A stretch of 64,000 nucleotides of DNA, from positions 372,001 through 436,000 of the forward strand of contig NZ_JBHVRO010000001.1 of NCBI RefSeq assembly GCF_042885655.1. The letters are read 5' to 3'. The first letter of the stretch is position 1, and every line of letters begins with the position of its first letter. A program made the position numbers and the translations under genes. Origin of the DNA: Psychrobacillus sp042885655. Lineage in GTDB: Bacteria; Bacillota; Bacilli; Bacillales_A; Planococcaceae. Positions 1-8,135 of this stretch are shown piece by piece. The notes beneath the pieces are model-generated. The model was given only the letters and a program-made list of their open reading frames with translations. It was not told the DNA's origin and did no database searches.

Positions 1-1
1 A

Positions 2-46
2 AGAGGAATGGAAGTAAGAGAAGTGGCATTTTTTCTTTCTAAGTAG
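2..46 (+). CDS. Possible 3' end of a gene that starts outside the window
   Basis: An open frame enters at the window edge and ends at a TAG (44-46); its last residues read MEVREVAFFLSK. A second frame, ending in a TAA at 40-42, is also open, so the assignment is weak. I see no terminator between here and the next gene. Confidence 0.2.
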   Translation, partial: RGMEVREVAFFLSK

Positions 47-177
47 ATTGGAATGGGGAATATTTTTCAATTAGAAATATATTCAATTGGTTATTGGATT
101 AATTTTGTAACATTACTAGACTTCATCCGTCTAAGTAATTTGAAGTACAGTAACCAGTAAAAGGAGAATACATAGAA

Positions 178-666
178 ATGAAAAAAAGAATGATATTTCT
201 AATGGTAACAATCGTAATAGGCTTAGTGATGATCGCAGGGTGTTCTAAAGATAAGCCATCTACAATCGAGTCGAAGTTAACTGCAAAAGAAATGGTAGAT
301 CAAATGGTGAAGGAAGTTGAACAACCTGCACTAATGGAATTGAAATCAGATCAAGTGAAGGATTTTTACAATCTAGACCCTGAGAAGCTTGAAGAATATT
401 CGATTAGAATACCAATGATGAACGTGAAAACAAATGAAATAGCTATTTTGAAGGTGAAAGATGTTAAAGATGTTCCAGCTGTTGAATCAGCAGTAAAAGA
501 AAGAGCGGAAAATGTGAAGAAGCAATTTGAGCATTATCTTCCTGATCAATATGAGAATGCAAAAAATTATAAACTCGTAACGAAAGGCAACTATGTGTTA
601 TTGGTCATTTCTGATAAAGCAGACGAGCTTGTCAAAGTTTACGATAATTTCTTCAATCAAAAATAA
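178..666 (+). CDS. DUF4358 family lipoprotein
   Basis: A 162-residue exported lipoprotein. Residues 1-22 form a lipoprotein signal ending in the lipobox MIAGC, with Cys22 the predicted lipidated residue. The mature part (about 35-160) resembles DUF4358, a domain of unknown activity. An RBS (AAGGAG, about 161-166) precedes the ATG. The stop lies 6 bp before the MBOAT acyltransferase, so the genes should be co-transcribed and translationally coupled. DUF4358 lipoproteins are often found beside MBOAT/DHHW pairs, so a helper role in polymer acylation at the outer membrane face is inferred. The family name rests on memory of its pattern and was not searched. Confidence 0.85.
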   Translation: MKKRMIFLMVTIVIGLVMIAGCSKDKPSTIESKLTAKEMVDQMVKEVEQPALMELKSDQVKDFYNLDPEKLEEYSIRIPMMNVKTNEIAILKVKDVKDVPAVESAVKERAENVKKQFEHYLPDQYENAKNYKLVTKGNYVLLVISDKADELVKVYDNFFNQK

Positions 667-672
667 GCGGCT

Positions 673-2058
673 ATGGTATTCAGTAGCCTTCTTTTTCTAT
701 TTTTGTTTCTACCGGCAGTTCTAATTTTATATTATTGTTCTCCAAGGCGGATTAGAAACCTAATTTTATTTTTAACGAGTCTTATCTTTTATGCTTGGGG
801 AGAACCGATTTACATCATTATTATGTTAGTTTCCACTGTCACGGATTTTAGCTTTGGTTTGTTGCTTGATAGACCTAAGCTAACTCCTATAAAACGAAAG
901 TGGATTGTCGCATTTTCTATTATCATTAATCTCGCATTGTTATCTTATTTTAAATACGCAGATTTTCTCATTGAAAATGTCAATATGTTGCTAGGTACGA
1001 AGATTCCTTTAACTGAACTTCCATTACCCATTGGGATATCATTTTACACGTTTCAATCTATGTCCTACATTATAGACGTGTATAGAGGAACAGCTAAAGC
1101 ACAGCGGAATTGGATTGACTTTGGAACGTTTGTTGCATTGTTTCCTCAATTAGTTGCGGGACCTATCGTAAAATATAATACGATTGCAGAACAGCTTCAC
1201 AAACGATTGGAAACTATCAAGATGTTCGCAGAGGGTGTTCGACGATTTACTATCGGTATGGCTAAGAAGGTGCTACTTGCCAACAATATCGGTTTACTTT
1301 GGCACACCATCTCAAACTCAAATCCAGATACGATGCCTGCTTTAACAGCTTGGCTTGGCATCATAGCATTTGCTTTCCAAATCTATTTTGATTTTAGCGG
1401 TTATTCGGACATGGCTATTGGGCTTGGCCTTATGTTTGGCTTTCGGTTTAATGAGAATTTCAACAAGCCATATATTGCAGAGAGTATTACCGACTTCTGG
1501 AGGAGATGGCATATCTCGCTCAGTAGTTGGTTTCGAGAATACGTCTATATTCCGCTTGGTGGCAACCGACGGGGACTAGCCATTCAAATGCGAAATATAC
1601 TCATTGTTTGGTTTTTAACGGGATTTTGGCATGGAGCAAGTTGGAATTTCATATTTTGGGGATTGTATTTTGGCGTCATACTCGTTATAGAAAAGTGGTG
1701 GGGGTTAAAACTACTACTTTATCTACCACGTTGGGTAAGGCATCTTTATGCAATCATAATTATTCTAATCGGTTGGGTATTGTTCGCATTTGATGAGCCA
1801 TCCTTAATCGTTCATTATTTTGGTGCGATGGCAGGATTCAATCACCAACCGCTTTGGAATAATGATACAGTTTACTTTTTTTATACGAACGGGCTTTTGC
1901 TCTTAGTTTTGATTATAGCCTCTTTACCTATAAAGAAATCGTCAAGAATGAATGAATTGTCTCTTTTTCATCTTGTTTGGTATGGATTTCTATTTTTTCT
2001 TTCCATCGGATATTTGGTAGATGCAACTTTTAACCCGTTTTTATATTTTCGTTTTTAG
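673..2058 (+). CDS. MBOAT family O-acyltransferase (AlgI/DltB type)
   Basis: A 461-residue polytopic membrane protein with about ten hydrophobic segments. It carries both histidines expected of membrane-bound O-acyltransferases: His280 in DFWRRWHISLSSWFREY and the near-invariant His320 in LTGFWHGASWNFIFWG. AlgI/DltB relatives move acyl groups, usually acetyl, across the membrane to extracellular or cell-wall polymers. There is no clear RBS; its ATG lies 6 bp after the upstream stop, consistent with coupling. The DHHW protein follows after 13 bp and is the expected periplasm-side transfer partner. The acceptor polymer cannot be read from the sequence because no polymer synthase lies nearby. 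Confidence 0.93.
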   Translation: MVFSSLLFLFLFLPAVLILYYCSPRRIRNLILFLTSLIFYAWGEPIYIIIMLVSTVTDFSFGLLLDRPKLTPIKRKWIVAFSIIINLALLSYFKYADFLIENVNMLLGTKIPLTELPLPIGISFYTFQSMSYIIDVYRGTAKAQRNWIDFGTFVALFPQLVAGPIVKYNTIAEQLHKRLETIKMFAEGVRRFTIGMAKKVLLANNIGLLWHTISNSNPDTMPALTAWLGIIAFAFQIYFDFSGYSDMAIGLGLMFGFRFNENFNKPYIAESITDFWRRWHISLSSWFREYVYIPLGGNRRGLAIQMRNILIVWFLTGFWHGASWNFIFWGLYFGVILVIEKWWGLKLLLYLPRWVRHLYAIIIILIGWVLFAFDEPSLIVHYFGAMAGFNHQPLWNNDTVYFFYTNGLLLLVLIIASLPIKKSSRMNELSLFHLVWYGFLFFLSIGYLVDATFNPFLYFRF

Positions 2059-2071
2059 GGGGTAGAAAATC

Positions 2072-3214
2072 ATGAAACAGTATGCAGAGCGATTATTGGT
2101 GTTTGGGTTTGTTGGAACGCTGTTTCTACTCTCTTTATTCTTTTTCATTTTGCCTCATCAACGATTCTCCGATTTAGAAAATAGATATTTACAAGGTGTA
2201 CCACAACTAACCTGGGATACCTTATTGTCCAATAAATATTCTAAAGATGGGGAGCGTTTTGTAACGGACCATTTTCCTTTTAGGAACAAGTGGCTGTCGA
2301 TAAAATCAGCGGCTGAAAAATATAGGCTACAGCAAGAGAATAACGGAATCTATTATGGGAAAGACGGGTATTTATTTGAAAAGTTTTTAGAACCTGATTA
2401 TACAAAGATTCAGCAATATACAGACTCGGTAAATCAATTTTCAAGCAACCATCTGGAAGTGAATATAACTTTTATGCTTGCGCCGACCTCGATAGGTCTT
2501 TATCCTGAAAGGCTACCGTGGTTAGCGCCTACTTATTCTCAAAAGAAAGTCAATCAATTTATCGGTGATCACTTGCAGAACCGGTTAACATTTATTGATG
2601 GCTTTGATTTCCTCGGTCCCCATGCTTCTGAGTCGATTTATTATCGGACCGATCATCATTGGACGACATATGGAGCTTATTTGGCATATGTTGCTTATGC
2701 GGAGCAGAAAGGGTGGCATGCTCTTTCTCAGAAAGATTTTCTAATTCAAACAGTGAGTAATTCGTTTCTAGGGAGCTATCAGACAAGGAGTCAGTTTAGT
2801 GGGTTAACCCCCGATACCATCCAGGTCTATGTCCCTAGAAAACCAAGCCCTACAGATATATATTTAGCTGATACAAATCAAACGATGAAGAGCATGTATA
2901 ATCCGAGTTTCCTTGCTAAGAAGGATCAATATTCCTATTTCCTTGGCGGTGTTCATGCATTAATGAAGCTTACAACCAAGCTTGAGTCGGCTCAGATCGA
3001 CCAAGATAAAATGTTAGTTATTAAAGACTCTTATGCACATAGCGTAATTCCTTTCCTTACAAGACATGTACCAGAAATTCACGTTATTGACATTCGGTAT
3101 TATAACGGCAGCATCTCAGAGTATATTTCTAAAAATGGGATAAAAAATGTTTTATTTTTATTTAACACATCTACTTTGGTAGGCGATACTTCTCTCTTGA
3201 AACTAAATAATTAG
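2072..3214 (+). CDS. DHHW family protein, AlgJ/AlgX/DltD-like partner of the MBOAT acyltransferase
   Basis: A 380-residue protein with one N-terminal membrane anchor (about 8-28) and an extracytoplasmic SGNH-like domain. The signature Asp194-His195-His196-Trp197 is the DHHW motif seen in AlgJ/AlgX-like acetyltransferases. A C-terminal KDSYAHS segment (near residues 318-324) fits the serine block of SGNH enzymes. The RBS is AGGGGG at 2058-2063. It is the last gene of the three-gene operon and is followed by a terminator at 3315-3368. Inferred role: final acyl transfer onto the extracellular polymer. Confidence 0.9.
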   Translation: MKQYAERLLVFGFVGTLFLLSLFFFILPHQRFSDLENRYLQGVPQLTWDTLLSNKYSKDGERFVTDHFPFRNKWLSIKSAAEKYRLQQENNGIYYGKDGYLFEKFLEPDYTKIQQYTDSVNQFSSNHLEVNITFMLAPTSIGLYPERLPWLAPTYSQKKVNQFIGDHLQNRLTFIDGFDFLGPHASESIYYRTDHHWTTYGAYLAYVAYAEQKGWHALSQKDFLIQTVSNSFLGSYQTRSQFSGLTPDTIQVYVPRKPSPTDIYLADTNQTMKSMYNPSFLAKKDQYSYFLGGVHALMKLTTKLESAQIDQDKMLVIKDSYAHSVIPFLTRHVPEIHVIDIRYYNGSISEYISKNGIKNVLFLFNTSTLVGDTSLLKLNN

Positions 3215-3314
3215 AAATAGGTTGATTCGGCAATAATTAGAATTTCAAACTTTCGAAATGCTCGTCACATGGAATTGGACATATGATAACAATTTATATG
3301 AAACCATAGGTTTA

Positions 3315-3368
3315 CAAAAAAGGTTATCAAATAGGGCGGTGTATTGCCAATTTGATAACCTTTTTATT
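3315..3368. terminator. Bidirectional terminator
   Basis: A 15-bp stem (AAAAAGGTTATCAAA with its complement) encloses a 20-nt loop and has an A run on one side and a T run on the other. It can end both the DHHW operon (+) and the YciI-like gene (-). Confidence 0.85.
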
Positions 3369-3382
3369 ATTAATACATTAAT

Positions 3383-3685
3383 TTATTTTTTGTATAAAGC
3401 AACTCTGTATGGAAATAATTGAGCTTCCATCATTCCATTTTTTACAGCAGGGTCATTATTCATAAGTTCAATAGCTTCTTCCTCAGTATCTACTTCTAAA
3501 ATGACGATTCCCATTGGATCCGTGTTCAAAGTTCTACCTGCTAAAAGAAGCTTTCCTTCTTCTTGTAAAGTTTGTAATACTTCGAAATGATGTTGGATGA
3601 TTGCATTTTCTTTTTCTGTCCAGTTAGTTTGATCTAACATAGAAGGGATGAGTTTAAGTTGGTATAAGAACTGTAATTTTTCCAT
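3383..3685 (-). CDS. YciI-like family protein
   Basis: About 100 residues, cytosolic, from the start MEKLQFLYQL. I chose this ATG because AAGGAG lies just upstream on the minus strand; the longer open frame (to 3724) adds 13 residues without an RBS. The pattern (HFEVLQTLQEEGKLLLAGRT, then EEAIELMNNDPAVKNGMMEAQLFPYRVAL) matches the small ferredoxin-like YciI/DGPF fold. The usual conserved His is present in the helix HHFEVL. Biochemical function of most members is unknown. Monocistronic, converging on the DHHW operon. Confidence 0.88.
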   Translation of the reverse strand: MEKLQFLYQLKLIPSMLDQTNWTEKENAIIQHHFEVLQTLQEEGKLLLAGRTLNTDPMGIVILEVDTEEEAIELMNNDPAVKNGMMEAQLFPYRVALYKK

Positions 3686-3860
3686 TAGAAGTCTCCTTAA
3701 AAGTAATGTAATAAGGTTTTTCATTACTATTGTATCAAAAAATTAAATTAATAGTTTTATTTAAAGAGTATAGATATATATTAATGTGAGAAGGTTAAAA
3801 ATTCAGTTTATTAATTAGATACCTCAAATGAAATAATAGAGTTTACTAAGATTGGGGATT

Positions 3861-4094
3861 GTGTTGGAGCAATCTGTAGGATGGTTGAATAATTTGTTGT
3901 ATAGTTCTCCAATCATTAGTGTTGGTGTGTTATTTTCTATTATGACTCATTTTATGCAATTTAAATTAGTCAAAGATATGGTGAACCGACTATTTTAAGG
4001 GGAAAGTCTGAAGCAGACAAAGCGATGTCTGTAGCATTATCAGATTTGTGGGAACGAACAGTGAACTGCGACAGCTATCGCATTTGAGTAGAGG
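3861..4094 (+). pseudogene. Possible remnant of a small gene
   Basis: A GTG at 3861 opens a 45-codon hydrophobic frame (VLEQSVGWLNNLLYSS...) that stops at a TAA near 3998. Another frame continues as GEPTILRGKSEADKAMSVAL and ends in a TGA near 4085-4087. The two pieces may be halves of one frameshifted gene. I do not recognise a family and there is no clear RBS. Confidence 0.2.
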
Positions 4095-4255
4095 ACGAGT
4101 AATTGGTGCATCAATACAAATTTGATGCACTAATTTCTTTTTTCCCTCAAATATTGTTTCCTACTTTTAAAAATGAAATGTGTGCCCAGATCTTATTACA
4201 ACTAAAGGTATTCGCAGTAAATGATAGAGAAAAGAAACTAATCTTTTTATTATTT

Positions 4256-5017
4256 CTATTTTTCGTCCAGGTATTCTTCATAAAGTAATCTTATAGCATC
4301 CATAATTTTTTGGTCAGAAAACAAATTAACATTTCTTTTTGGTAAATTATTTGCCCCCAATACATACAAAAACGGGTTATGATTTAAATCTCCTAAAATA
4401 CCAATTTCAACAACAACATTATCTAATCCACCCGACATATGATTTAATAAATGAGTAGGTATACCATCAATATCCCCTTTTTGTCTAACCAATCCTTTTA
4501 TAATTGGAGCCCATAATTCAGGGTTTGCTTGGTAACCGTAATAGACTAATAACATTAATTCAAACATCTCACTCAAGTAACCATTGTTTTCTTTGTCACG
4601 TGGATTTTGAGTAATATTTATATTTAGAAAGTAGGACTTAACTTTTTTATTAACTTCTTCCCAGCCTCCACACATTTGTACTATTCTATCTGCTACAAAA
4701 CTATCATGGCAGGCAATCATAATTTCAACTGCGTCTTGAAGTAAAAGAGTCTTCCTATGTTGAAAGTGAGGATAAAGTTCCTTACTATCTTCTTTCGGAT
4801 TAAAACAAATGTCCTCAACAATGTCGTTCCAATTTAATAATTTCTCCTCAACCCATTTAGTAATACAAAAACCCACTGCTACTTTAGCTGCAGAAGCAAG
4901 CGGCACTAACAAGTTACTATTGTATTCAGTAACCTTTTTCCGTTTTTCGCTTGAGTAAATAATAATTCCTACATCACTTGAATCTATTTCTTTTAATTTT
5001 TCTATTACGTTCTGCAC
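4256..5017 (-). CDS. Serine hydrolase resembling class A beta-lactamases, degenerate motifs
   Basis: A 253-residue protein with no signal peptide. GTG start with RBS AGGAGG 7 nt upstream. The fold resembles beta-lactamase 2/class A: Ser42-Ala-Ala-Lys45 is an SxxK catalytic pair in PLASAAKVAVG. Where a class A enzyme has SDN there is His104-Asp105-Ser106, and the KTG strand is replaced by HMSGGLDN (about 193-200). With no export signal and altered second and third motifs, antibiotic hydrolysis is unlikely; a cytosolic serine hydrolase or esterase-like role is more plausible. No operon partner. I saw no clear terminator after its stop at 4256. Confidence 0.75.
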   Translation of the reverse strand: MQNVIEKLKEIDSSDVGIIIYSSEKRKKVTEYNSNLLVPLASAAKVAVGFCITKWVEEKLLNWNDIVEDICFNPKEDSKELYPHFQHRKTLLLQDAVEIMIACHDSFVADRIVQMCGGWEEVNKKVKSYFLNINITQNPRDKENNGYLSEMFELMLLVYYGYQANPELWAPIIKGLVRQKGDIDGIPTHLLNHMSGGLDNVVVEIGILGDLNHNPFLYVLGANNLPKRNVNLFSDQKIMDAIRLLYEEYLDEK

Positions 5018-5153
5018 TATGAGCCTCCTATTAATTAATATTATTTAACGCATAGATAACTGTAAAACTCTATAATGTTATCCTAACATATGTTGTATTT
5101 GTTAGGGAAAAACAACTTTAAAAGTGTTTATATCTTAATTGGAATAAATAAGG

Positions 5154-5193
5154 GAAAAAAACATGCCATCGTAATTTCCGATGACATGTTTTA
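5154..5193 (-). terminator. Terminator after the DUF2892-like gene
   Basis: Minus-strand hairpin with arms ACATGTCATCG / CGATGGCATGT (one mismatch) followed by seven T residues, directly behind the stop at 5197. Confidence 0.8.
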
Positions 5194-5196
5194 CTG

Positions 5197-6075
5197 TTAT
5201 TGTAGAATATTTGTTGTTGGTGCGTTTTTTTGAGCTGTTTTTGAAGATGCATTTATTACCGAAGCATCTACATTAGATTTATTTGCGGCACCGTCCATAA
5301 GTGGTTTCGTTGCATCTGCTTTTGGAGTGTTGTTCCCACTTGCCGAAGAAGCTTGCTTGTTCCCGCTATTTTTAGAAGCTGAAGCTGAAGCTGATTTCAT
5401 AGTCCCGTTATTTGTACCATTTGACGTTCCGCTTGAAGTATTTTTCGTATTTCCATTCGTATTCGATGCTCCATTTGTTGCTGAGGCTTGTTGTGATCCG
5501 GTCAAGCCCGCTACATCGTTTACTATTTGACCAACTTGTGGTGAAATGGTTTGGGCGATGTTTCCAACTATTTGTGCTGTATTTCCGTTTGTCATTTGTT
5601 GTGCAGCATTACCAAAGGTCTGAGCGCCAGTCGCTCCAGCACCGCCGCTCATGCTTTGCGTACCAGCCATAGCATTTTGAGGTGCATCTTTTCCGTATAT
5701 CATTTGTACGATTTTTCCGACCATTTGCATAATGTTTCCACTAGTTTGTCTATTGCCACTCGAAGCACTTTGTCCAGATTGAGACGCATTATTCATTGTA
5801 GCTCCAGCACCAGCTGATGCGCCTCGAGTAGCGTCTCCGCTCTTTATTTTTTGCATCATGTTACTATTCATTATTGATGCATTCATTGCTTTTCTTGGAC
5901 AAAACTTTGTTGCGCCTTCCGCTGCTTTCATTGACCCTAACAAGACGAGCATTTGTCCACTTTTGCTTTTCGTATCACGCATAAGCCGTACTGTACCATA
6001 TGCAGTCATTATTGATCCCAACATGAAACGAGTGTATGCACTTCTTGAGCTAATATTTTGTTGTGTTTGTGCCAT
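5197..6075 (-). CDS. Ala/Ser/Asn/Gly-rich protein with N-terminal DUF2892-like segment
   Basis: I take the start at MAQTQQNISS (6075), preceded by AGGAGGT; the open frame runs on to 6150 but that part has no RBS. This gives 292 residues. Residues about 10-65 (RFMLGSIMTAYGTVRLMRD... then KAAEGATKFCPRKAM) resemble the short two-helix DUF2892/YgaP-type inner-membrane domain with its FCP motif. The rest (about 80-290) is low-complexity sequence rich in Gly, Ala, Ser, Asn, Thr and Gln, with repeated NGN, SASA and MQMVGKIVQMI patches. No cell-wall anchor is seen. Function unknown; a spore- or envelope-associated scaffold is only a guess. Monocistronic with its own terminator. Confidence 0.7.
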   Translation of the reverse strand: MAQTQQNISSRSAYTRFMLGSIMTAYGTVRLMRDTKSKSGQMLVLLGSMKAAEGATKFCPRKAMNASIMNSNMMQKIKSGDATRGASAGAGATMNNASQSGQSASSGNRQTSGNIMQMVGKIVQMIYGKDAPQNAMAGTQSMSGGAGATGAQTFGNAAQQMTNGNTAQIVGNIAQTISPQVGQIVNDVAGLTGSQQASATNGASNTNGNTKNTSSGTSNGTNNGTMKSASASASKNSGNKQASSASGNNTPKADATKPLMDGAANKSNVDASVINASSKTAQKNAPTTNILQ

Positions 6076-6333
6076 CTTTATAGAACCTCCTGTCGAATTT
6101 TCAACTGCTGCGCCTAATACAACTATTGAGTAAAGACAACATATTAACACGGATGAAAGGGGAAAATTGGATTTTCCTTGAAACGAATTCTTTGTACAAG
6201 ATTGGAAATACTTAAATAGAAATTATGATGTAATGGGCAATATTGAGCCACATGTTCATCTATTTCAGCTTTATAATCCCCAATTCAAGGTTGTTTATGC
6301 GTCTCAACCTAAATCGACTACGGAGTGGCTATA

Positions 6334-6606
6334 TTATTTTTTTAACAATTGTTCTTGTGCCATTCTTATCATTTCTTTCACCATATTACCGCCTATCGGT
6401 CCGCCAATTTTTCCAGCATTTTCTGCGGTAATTTTGCCATTATATCCTTTATTTAATGGAATATTTAGTTCATCGGCAATTTCGTATTTTACATTATCAG
6501 GATTGTTAATATCCACATTGTAACCAATATCCTTCATCACTCTTGCCTTGAGTTTATCTAATTCTTCGCGAGCGGAAGGTACTAATATTTTATTTTTATT
6601 TGCCAT
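6334..6606 (-). CDS. Alpha/beta-type small acid-soluble spore protein
   Basis: A 90-residue protein with the family C-terminal signature (NKGYNGKITAENAGKIGGPIGG, then MVKEMIRMAQ) and the germination-protease-type segment KYEIADEL (about 60-67). These proteins coat DNA in the forespore, shift it towards the A form and shield it from UV and heat, and are degraded at germination. The segment between the N-terminal helix and the cleavage motif (DIGYNVDINNPDNV) is somewhat longer than in SspA/SspB. RBS AAGGAGTG precedes the ATG. Forespore sigma-G control is known for the family; I did not locate a clear sigma-G promoter. Confidence 0.93.
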   Translation of the reverse strand: MANKNKILVPSAREELDKLKARVMKDIGYNVDINNPDNVKYEIADELNIPLNKGYNGKITAENAGKIGGPIGGNMVKEMIRMAQEQLLKK

Positions 6607-6794
6607 ATTTTTTCACTCCTTCTGTAATCATTCTTTGCTGAAAATGAAAATTTACTCATTTAAGTACTATGTAACAATTTCCAAAGGAAGGTGTTTTGTA
6701 ATTTTTGGTTGTTTTTAGTAAATGGGGGTATTAAAAATCCTTTGCAGTAACTTTTGCAGTAGGTGCTGTGGGGATAAAAATTTTAAAAAGTATT

Positions 6795-6828
6795 GAATAA
6801 AAAAATCCCCTATAAAGGGAAGTTTAGT
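6795..6828 (-). terminator. Probable terminator of the isochorismatase-family gene
   Basis: On the minus strand a short CCCTTTATAGGGG hairpin is followed by seven T residues. A second near-palindrome, GGCGACACT...AGTGCCGCC, lies at about 6890-6912, nearer the stop. Either may end the 6927 gene. Confidence 0.5.
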
Positions 6829-6926
6829 AGAGTGATAATATAATCGTCATTCTGCGAAATGGAAATACTAAGGGGTGATAAATAGTAAGGCGACACTTGA
6901 CTAGTGCCGCCGCTTTTGGATTAATT

Positions 6927-7484
6927 TTACCTATAAGAGTCATGAATTGGACAAAATAAGTCTTCATCGGAATTTCTGACTACAGAAAAGTTTTCGACAT
7001 TATAATGGCCATGAAGAGTACTATTATGATGCTCAATGATCTGTTCTGCACTTAAAACATTATTGTCCGTTGTAGAATGACCATTACCGACTAAGGTTAC
7101 ATCTAAGCCACTAATAGTAGCTGTTCTGACTGCACTATCTATGCAGTGTTGTGTTTTGCAGCCCATAATAATGACATGTTCAATCTGTTGCGTTTTTAAA
7201 TGATTTAGAAGCCCTGTACCGTGAAATGAATTGGTAGCTGACTTATCAAAAATTTTTGCTTCCGTTGGGACATTGATTTCTCTGTGAACTTGAAAACCGT
7301 CACCTTTACCCTCAGCAACATCGAGATCCCTAACAAAAATAACTGGTACGTCTGCTTTCCTTGCTTTGTTAATCACTTCATTAATATTTCTAACAAGTTG
7401 TTCTTTGTTAAAAACCGCGCTTTCTTCTTGATTTCCTTCTATTAAATCTTGTTGAGCATCGATGATTAATAATGTTTGATTCAA
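6927..7484 (-). CDS. Isochorismatase-family cysteine hydrolase
   Basis: I place the start at a TTG (7484) giving LNQTLLIIDAQQDL; AAAGGGG lies 7-8 nt upstream, which fits better than the TTG at 7502. Protein about 185 residues, cytosolic. The catalytic triad of the family is complete: Asp9, Lys81 (FDKSATNSF) and Cys114 (GCKTQHCID). Relatives include nicotinamidases and various amidohydrolases; the substrate cannot be read here. A short 18-codon frame with a strong RBS lies just upstream on the same strand and may share its transcript. Confidence 0.9.
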   Translation of the reverse strand: MNQTLLIIDAQQDLIEGNQEESAVFNKEQLVRNINEVINKARKADVPVIFVRDLDVAEGKGDGFQVHREINVPTEAKIFDKSATNSFHGTGLLNHLKTQQIEHVIIMGCKTQHCIDSAVRTATISGLDVTLVGNGHSTTDNNVLSAEQIIEHHNSTLHGHYNVENFSVVRNSDEDLFCPIHDSYR

Positions 7485-7529
7485 ATAAATTTCCCCTTTC
7501 AAAATGTGGGGAAACGCTAAACAGCTTTC

Positions 7530-7586
7530 TTAGTTAGACGTTATCCCCTTATAATTTCTCACAACAATATTTTTTGGGTTTGTCAT
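7530..7586 (-). CDS. Small ORF or leader peptide (18 residues) upstream of the isochorismatase-like gene
   Basis: ATG at 7586 preceded by a perfect AGGAGGT (7595-7601 region) encodes MTNPKNIVVRNYKGITSN and a TAA. The RBS is stronger than that of the hydrolase 46 bp downstream. I recognise no family. It could be a translated leader, a real microprotein, or the start of a truncated gene. Confidence 0.35.
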   Translation of the reverse strand: MTNPKNIVVRNYKGITSN

Positions 7587-7726
7587 AATATCTACCTCCT
7601 AAGCAAAGATTGTCTATGAATAATTAAAACATTTAGACTATAATATTTTATCATATTATTTTTATCTTTTAATAGAAAAGGTGAATGAAATAATATAAAC
7701 GTTTATAGGAATAGGAGATAAAAGAT

Positions 7727-7831
7727 ATTAAGAAATCTATATTTCGATTTCGATATTGGACTCCCACCAAGATTAAAAAAACATTTTGATGAAATCACAC
7801 TGGACTATTTTCCGGGAAATATTAATTTTTG
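7727..7831 (+). pseudogene. Short protein-like remnant
   Basis: A frame without a start codon reads LRNLYFDFDIGLPPRLKKHF and about 14 further residues before a TGA near 7831. It looks protein-like but is flanked by stops. Family not recognised. Confidence 0.15.
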
Positions 7832-7934
7832 AATTTTACATAAACAATTGCTTATGTATGTTATTATTCTCACTACTTTTTCTAGAACATCCATATATCA
7901 CATTACGCATATTTGAAAAAAATTATTCGAGGTG

Positions 7935-8039
7935 ATGTTAGTAATTGTCCTTATCACTAAGCGAGAGTTTGAGGCTCTAGCTAAGGAGAGAAGGTATATA
8001 ACTAAGATAGTTGTCTTAACTATGATTGAAAATTCCTAA
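7935..8039 (+). CDS. Possible small ORF (34 residues)
   Basis: The ATG follows a GAGGTG at 7929-7934, which is close for an RBS. The frame reads MLVIVLITKREFEALAKERR and 14 more residues, half hydrophobic and half charged. No family recognised and no context for a function. It is the only open frame with a plausible start in the 7586-8136 gap. Confidence 0.25.
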   Translation: MLVIVLITKREFEALAKERRYITKIVVLTMIENS

Positions 8040-8135
8040 ATACTTTAACAGAGCTCTATATAAGATGTACCACCAATAATGCATTTTCTTGAATAAGATA
8101 TAGTAACTTCTTCTATGGAATGGTGGGGTGATGTA

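Noticed and set aside
4103..4288. 61-codon plus-strand frame overlapping the end of the beta-lactamase-like gene
   Set aside because: No RBS, Phe/Leu-rich chance frame, overlaps the better supported minus-strand gene.
5327..6133. Several plus-strand frames across the Ala/Ser-rich gene
   Set aside because: They are antisense to a gene with good RBS and terminator; their Phe/Leu-rich composition reflects the repeated codons of the other strand.
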